Positions 33,838 through 37,132 of a stretch of DNA of 37,132 nucleotides are shown here, one piece after another (the stretch's first letter is position 1; each line of letters opens with the position of its first letter). The notes beneath the pieces were generated by a model, which saw nothing but the letters and a program-made list of their open reading frames with translations, ran no database searches and was not told the DNA's origin. Both the position numbers and the translations under genes were made by a program. The stretch spans positions 1 through 37,132 of the forward strand of contig QHSR01000134.1 in assembly GCA_003221635.1 (NCBI GenBank), in the 5' to 3' direction. This stretch comes from Candidatus Rokuibacteriota bacterium. GTDB taxonomy: Bacteria > Methylomirabilota > Methylomirabilia > Rokubacteriales > CSP1-6.

Positions 33838-34856
33838 TCGCGCCCCCCCTCGCGGCCGCCGCGCGCCTCTTCGGCGCCCAGCGCGGCCTTGATGTGCTCG
33901 TTCAGCCCGGCGCTCGCCCACTCCTGCGCCACCCGCACCGCGTTCTTGATGGCCTTCACCGGTGAAGCACCGTGACAGATGATGGCGACGCCGTCAATGC
34001 CGAGCAGCGGGGCACCGCCCATCTCGGTGTAGTCGATGCGGCGACGGAACCGCGCGAATGCCGGCATCGCGAGCTTCGCGCCGAGCTTCGAGCGCGCATC
34101 GCGCATGAGCTCTTCCTTGATCATGGAGCCGAGCATGTCGGCGAGGCTCTCGGAGATCTTGATCGCGACGTTGCCGGTGAACCCATCGGTCACCACGACA
34201 TCGCATCGGCCGTTGTAGATGTCGCGGCCCTCCACGTTGCCCACGAAATTCAGCGACGACTCGCGCAGCTGCTCGTAGGCTTCCTTCGTGAGCTCGTTGC
34301 CCTTGCCCTCTTCTTCGCCGACCGAGAGGATCCCGACCCGCGGGCTGTCGAGCCCGAGGATGTCTCGCGCGTACACGTGACCCATGACGGCGAACTGCAG
34401 GAGGTGCTCGGCCTTGGGATCGACGTTGGCGCCGGCATCGATCAGGATCGTGAACTTCCGGAGATTGGGCAGGACCGCCGCGATCGCCGGCCGGTCGACG
34501 CCGGGGAGCACCCCGATGACGAACATGGCGATCGCCATCGCCGCGCCGGTGTTGCCGGCCGAGATGAAGGCGGCCGCGTCGCCCTGCTTGACGAGCTCGG
34601 CCGCCACGCGCAGAGACGAGTCGCGCTTGCGTCGGAGCGCGTGCGACGGGCTCTCCCCCATCCCGACGACCTGCGAGGCATGGCGGATCTCCAGCGCCAG
34701 GCCCTGGGCGTTGAGCCGGACGACCTCACGGTCGATCGAGGCCCGGTCGCCCACGAGGATGACGGACGCACCGAACTCCCGGACCGCGGCGACCGCGCCC
34801 TCGACCACGACCCGGGGGCCGTGGTCGCCTCCCATCGCATCCACCGCGATCTTCAT
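33834..34856 (-). CDS. plsX: Phosphate acyltransferase PlsX
   Basis: Converts acyl-ACP to acyl-phosphate for PlsY in phospholipid synthesis; peripheral to the inner membrane. The 340-residue protein starts MKIAVDAMGGDHGP, the family hallmark, and contains SAGNTGAAMAIAMF, LIDAGANVDPKAEHLLQFA, GILSVGEEEGKGNEL, VTDGFTGNVAIKISE and GAPLLGIDGVAIICHGAS. Together with rpmF upstream and fabH downstream it forms the very widespread rpmF-plsX-fabH order. Confidence 0.98.
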   Translation of the reverse strand: MKIAVDAMGGDHGPRVVVEGAVAAVREFGASVILVGDRASIDREVVRLNAQGLALEIRHASQVVGMGESPSHALRRKRDSSLRVAAELVKQGDAAAFISAGNTGAAMAIAMFVIGVLPGVDRPAIAAVLPNLRKFTILIDAGANVDPKAEHLLQFAVMGHVYARDILGLDSPRVGILSVGEEEGKGNELTKEAYEQLRESSLNFVGNVEGRDIYNGRCDVVVTDGFTGNVAIKISESLADMLGSMIKEELMRDARSKLGAKLAMPAFARFRRRIDYTEMGGAPLLGIDGVAIICHGASPVKAIKNAVRVAQEWASAGLNEHIKAALGAEEARGGREGGRE

Positions 34857-34876
34857 GATGACGGCGTCGAGATCGG

Positions 34877-35059
34877 CTAGGTCCCTTCGACGGCGACGAT
34901 CTCCCGGCCCTTGTAGTACCCGCAGTGCGGGCAGACGCGGTGCGGCAGCTTCGTCTCACGGCACTGCGGGCACACCGAACGCGTCGGCGCGGCGAGCTTG
35001 TAGTGTGTGCGGCGTTTTCGACCGCGTGTCTTGGAATGGCGTCGTTTCGGTAAAGGCAT
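34877..35059 (-). CDS. rpmF: 50S ribosomal protein L32
   Basis: Small ribosomal protein of 60 residues with the typical basic N-terminus [17 protein letters not shown] and a zinc ribbon formed by Cys30, Cys33, Cys43 and Cys46 (CPQC, CPHC). This is therefore the zinc-binding form of L32. It lies 10 bp after the DUF177 gene and 20 bp before plsX. Confidence 0.98.
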   Translation of the reverse strand: MPLPKRRHSKTRGRKRRTHYKLAAPTRSVCPQCRETKLPHRVCPHCGYYKGREIVAVEGT

Positions 35060-35069
35060 GCGGTCTCTC

Positions 35070-35579
35070 CTAGCGTGGAAGTCGCGCGGCCAGGTCCTTG
35101 AGGGCGGCCAGGCGGGGATCCGGCGGCCGTTGCTGGCAGGTGCAGTGAGTCAGGTTCCGATTGCCGCCGCACACGGGACAGAGCCCGAGACACCCTTCGC
35201 GGCACAGCGGCTTCATGGGTAACGCGAGCGTGGTCTCGGTCTCGACCAAGACGCTGATGTCGATCTCGCCCCTTTCGTAGAAGTCCACGTCCAGGTCATC
35301 GGGGGCGAGCTCCACGCTGTCCGCGGTGGCCGGGCGCGGGACCAACCGCACATCCATCGCCGCCGTCACCTCGACCGGCGAAGGCTCGAGGCACCGGCCG
35401 CAGGCCTGCGTCACCGCCGCCCGGACCTCCCCGGTCACGAAGACATCGACGCCGTCCCGCTCCAGGCGAAGACGCAGAGCCTCGAGCCGCCACGTCGGGT
35501 CTCGGTAGACCGACCCGAGCGCGGCCGCATCGGTCACGCTCAAACCTTCACTCGGTATATCCGGAACCCGGACGATCAT
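35070..35579 (-). CDS. DUF177 / YceD family protein
   Basis: Partner gene of rpmF in most bacteria; the family is implicated in 23S rRNA accumulation and ribosome assembly. From ATG 35579 ([15 protein letters not shown]) it has 169 residues, with the conserved QACGRCLEP centre, an acidic stretch [22 protein letters not shown], and a C-terminal cysteine cluster ([16 protein letters not shown], then HCTCQ) that probably binds zinc. A TTG at 35618 would add 13 residues but lies two bases from the predicted transcript start, so ATG 35579 is preferred. It is the first gene of the operon. Confidence 0.92.
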   Translation of the reverse strand: MIVRVPDIPSEGLSVTDAAALGSVYRDPTWRLEALRLRLERDGVDVFVTGEVRAAVTQACGRCLEPSPVEVTAAMDVRLVPRPATADSVELAPDDLDVDFYERGEIDISVLVETETTLALPMKPLCREGCLGLCPVCGGNRNLTHCTCQQRPPDPRLAALKDLAARLPR

Positions 35580-35626
35580 GACAGCTAACTCTTCGTCAAC
35601 AAAAGATTTTTCGCCCAATTTGCGCC

Positions 35627-35656
35627 AGTATATCGGCCGTTACGGGGGCAAGTCAA
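35627..35656 (-). promoter_or_regulatory. Promoter of the DUF177-rpmF-plsX-fab operon
   Basis: TTGACT (35656-35651), an 18-bp spacer and TATACT (35632-35627) on the minus strand make the best sigma-70 promoter in the window. Transcription should begin near 35620, giving a leader of about 40 nt. It is back to back with the htpX promoter. Confidence 0.65.
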
Positions 35657-35671
35657 GGCCTTTGACTGGAT

Positions 35672-35700
35672 TTGACCCACCCTGGACCCTCTGCTAGGCT
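35672..35700 (+). promoter_or_regulatory. Promoter of htpX, leaderless
   Basis: TTGACC (35672-35677), a 17-bp spacer and TAGGCT (35695-35700) end six bases before the htpX ATG at 35707. The predicted start site coincides with the ATG, and no Shine-Dalgarno is present. Confidence 0.5.
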
Positions 35701-35706
35701 TCGAGC

Positions 35707-36558
35707 ATGTCAAACGTATTCAAGACCGGCCTGCTACTGGCCGTTCTGACGGCCATGCTCGTTCTCATCGGCGGCGCCATCGGCGGCCAGCAAGGGATGA
35801 TGATCGCCTTCTTCCTCGCCCTGGCCATGAACGTCATGAGCTACTGGTTCTCGGACAAGATCGTGCTCGCCGCGTACGGCGCCCAGCCCATCGACGAGGC
35901 CGCGGCGCCCCGGCTCTACGCGATCGTTCACCGCCTCGCCACGCGCGCCGGCATCCCCATGCCGCGGGTCTACTTGATCCCGAGCGAGACGCCGAACGCC
36001 TTTGCCACCGGCCGCAACCCGCAACATGCCGTCGTGGCGGTGACCGAGGGGATCATGCGCATCCTCGACGAGGAAGAGCTCGAGGGTGTGCTGGCCCACG
36101 AGCTCTCGCACGTGAAGAACCGCGACGTGCTGATCTCGACCGTCGCCGCGACGCTCGCCGGCGCCATCACCTACCTCGCGCACATGGCCCAGTGGGCCGC
36201 CATGTTCGGCGGACGAAGCCGAGACGACGATGAGGGCGGGTCGAACCCGATCGCGATGATCCTCCTGGCGGTTCTCGCGCCGATCGCGGCCCTGCTCGTG
36301 CAGATGGCGGTTTCACGCTCGCGCGAGTTCCAGGCCGACGCCACCGGCGCGCGCGTCGCCGGCCGCCCCTGGGGGCTCGCCAAGGCCCTCGAGAAGCTCC
36401 AGATGGCGAACCAGGCGATGCCGATGGCGGATGCGACGCCGGCAACCGCGCATCTCTTCATCGTGAATCCGCTCAGCGGGCAGACACTGATGCGGCTCTT
36501 CTCGACCCATCCTCCCCTGGAGGAGCGGATCGCCCGCCTCCGGGCGATGAGAGTCTAG
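35707..36558 (+). CDS. htpX: Membrane zinc metalloprotease HtpX
   Basis: Inner-membrane M48 protease for quality control of membrane proteins. The 283-residue protein has two N-terminal membrane segments (about 6-25 and 31-48), the zinc motif His131-Glu132-x2-His135 in [11 protein letters not shown], two further hydrophobic segments (about 143-160 and 180-200), and the third ligand Glu in [11 protein letters not shown]. The C-terminal [13 protein letters not shown] is typical. It has its own promoter, divergent from the fatty-acid operon. Confidence 0.97.
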   Translation: MSNVFKTGLLLAVLTAMLVLIGGAIGGQQGMMIAFFLALAMNVMSYWFSDKIVLAAYGAQPIDEAAAPRLYAIVHRLATRAGIPMPRVYLIPSETPNAFATGRNPQHAVVAVTEGIMRILDEEELEGVLAHELSHVKNRDVLISTVAATLAGAITYLAHMAQWAAMFGGRSRDDDEGGSNPIAMILLAVLAPIAALLVQMAVSRSREFQADATGARVAGRPWGLAKALEKLQMANQAMPMADATPATAHLFIVNPLSGQTLMRLFSTHPPLEERIARLRAMRV

Positions 36559-36570
36559 TCCTCCCGAGAG

Positions 36571-36584
36571 CGCGGGAACCCGCG
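36571..36584. terminator. Short GC hairpin between convergent htpX and the binding-protein gene
   Basis: CGCGGG-AA-CCCGCG is a perfect 6-bp inverted repeat 12 bp after the htpX stop and 17 bp after the convergent gene's stop. There is no T-run, so efficiency is uncertain. Confidence 0.35.
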
Positions 36585-36601
36585 GGATCCCGCCAACCTG
36601 C

Positions 36602-37132
36602 TCAGGCCTTCTCCACGACGTAGATGTGCGGCAGCATGTCGACGTAGATGTTGCCGTCGACGACGGTCTCCCCCAACTTGTTCGTTTCGAGTCCCCGGAC
36701 CTGCGGCTTGGCCGCGGCCCACCGTGCGACCCAGGCCACCGGAACGTAGCCGCCGTCGGTCTGCATGATCTCCTCGGCCCGGGCGTAGTTGGCGAGCCGC
36801 TTCTTGGCGTCGCGCGTATCGCGCCCCGCCTCGAGCTCACGGTCGAAGGCGTCGTTGATCCAGGCCTGGCGCCTCCCCTCCGCCTTCCTGCCGTAAAACG
36901 TGTCGAAGTACTCGTTGTGCGGATCCGGGTAGTCCATGAACCAGCGGATCCAGACGAACTGGTAGTCGTTTTTCCAGAGGCCGGCGCGGAAGACGCGTTG
37001 CTCCAGGATCTCGAGCTCCGTCCGCATGTTGAGGTGCTCGAGGAGCACCGCCTGTACGGCCTCGGCGAGCGGCTTGGAGCCGAGGCCTTCCTCGCGCATG
37101 GTCAGGGTGATCTTCGGCCAGTGGCGTCCACC
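36602..37132 (-). CDS. Peptide ABC transporter substrate-binding protein (family 5), N-terminus beyond window
   Basis: C-terminal 176 residues of a periplasmic solute-binding protein of the DppA/OppA family. The frame is open through the window edge (KITLTMREEG continues upstream), so the first two thirds are not seen. Recognisable parts are VQAVLLEHLNMRTELEILE, then FVWIRWFMDYPDPHNEYFDTFYG (the W-x2-DYPDP signature of the family) and ARAEEIMQTDGGYVPVAWVA. Such proteins deliver peptides, nickel or other solutes to an ABC permease; no permease gene is in view. Confidence 0.9.
   Translation of the reverse strand, partial: GGRHWPKITLTMREEGLGSKPLAEAVQAVLLEHLNMRTELEILEQRVFRAGLWKNDYQFVWIRWFMDYPDPHNEYFDTFYGRKAEGRRQAWINDAFDRELEAGRDTRDAKKRLANYARAEEIMQTDGGYVPVAWVARWAAAKPQVRGLETNKLGETVVDGNIYVDMLPHIYVVEKA

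Overview
This is a GC-rich stretch of bacterial chromosome with closely packed genes and many 4-bp stop/start overlaps (ATGA or GTGA). The gene mix includes a fatty-acid synthesis operon, acetate and malate enzymes, corrinoid methyl-transfer proteins, amidohydrolases and many transporters. It suggests an uncultured soil or subsurface heterotroph of the Rokubacteria/Methylomirabilota or deltaproteobacterial kind. That placement is inference from content only; there is no rRNA, tRNA, CRISPR array, insertion sequence or phage gene in the window.

Layout. 1-4183 (minus): a cut-off MHS-type transporter, acetyl-CoA synthetase and an ACT-malic enzyme. 4274-6139 (plus): a fusion of a DUF169 domain with a uroporphyrinogen-decarboxylase/MtaA-like methyltransferase domain. 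6234-6611 (minus): a small RRM RNA-binding protein with a structured leader. 6784-13547 (minus): amidase, D-aminoacylase-type amidohydrolase, GAF-GAF-PAS histidine kinase (frameshifted here) and sigma-54 response regulator, tightly coupled. 13534-16542 (minus): corrinoid protein, homocysteine methyltransferase and MetH-type reactivation protein, followed by shikimate kinase and a scrap of a second homocysteine methyltransferase. 16585-17313: a PilZ gene tail and a metallo-beta-lactamase gene tail joined head to head, both without their N-termini. 17310-22442 (minus): a 76-aa protein, YHS protein, methyltransferase, M28 glutaminyl-cyclase-like protein, an AhpD-like protein with an in-frame TGA, an MFS protein and an ABC ATPase. 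22469-23011 (plus): a Nudix hydrolase. 23022-26284 (minus): glutamine-synthetase-like ligase, SDR and a cystathionine-gamma-synthase-like enzyme with an internal deletion. 26339-27667 (plus): a UMF1-type MFS protein. 27681-35579 (minus): DUF177, rpmF, plsX, fabH, fabD, fabG, acpP, fabF, RNase III-like and site-2 protease genes. 35707-36558 (plus): htpX. 36602-37132 (minus): the C-terminal part of a peptide-binding ABC protein.

Most notable. (1) The AhpD-like gene at 19601-20152 is one continuous frame apart from a TGA exactly where the second redox Cys of the CxxC motif belongs, and a perfect hairpin begins 11 nt after that TGA, as in bacterial SECIS elements. It is a strong selenoprotein candidate that ordinary gene calling would split. 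(2) A 62-bp tandem repeat between fabD and fabG duplicates a stop/start junction, giving two 21-codon mini-ORFs chained by ATGA overlaps. (3) The window has a three-protein corrinoid methyltransferase operon and a separate DUF169/MtaA-like fusion. (4) Four genes carry lesions (kinase frameshift, fabF deletion removing a catalytic His, PLP-enzyme deletion, PilZ/MBL junction); whether these are assembly faults or real decay should be settled first.
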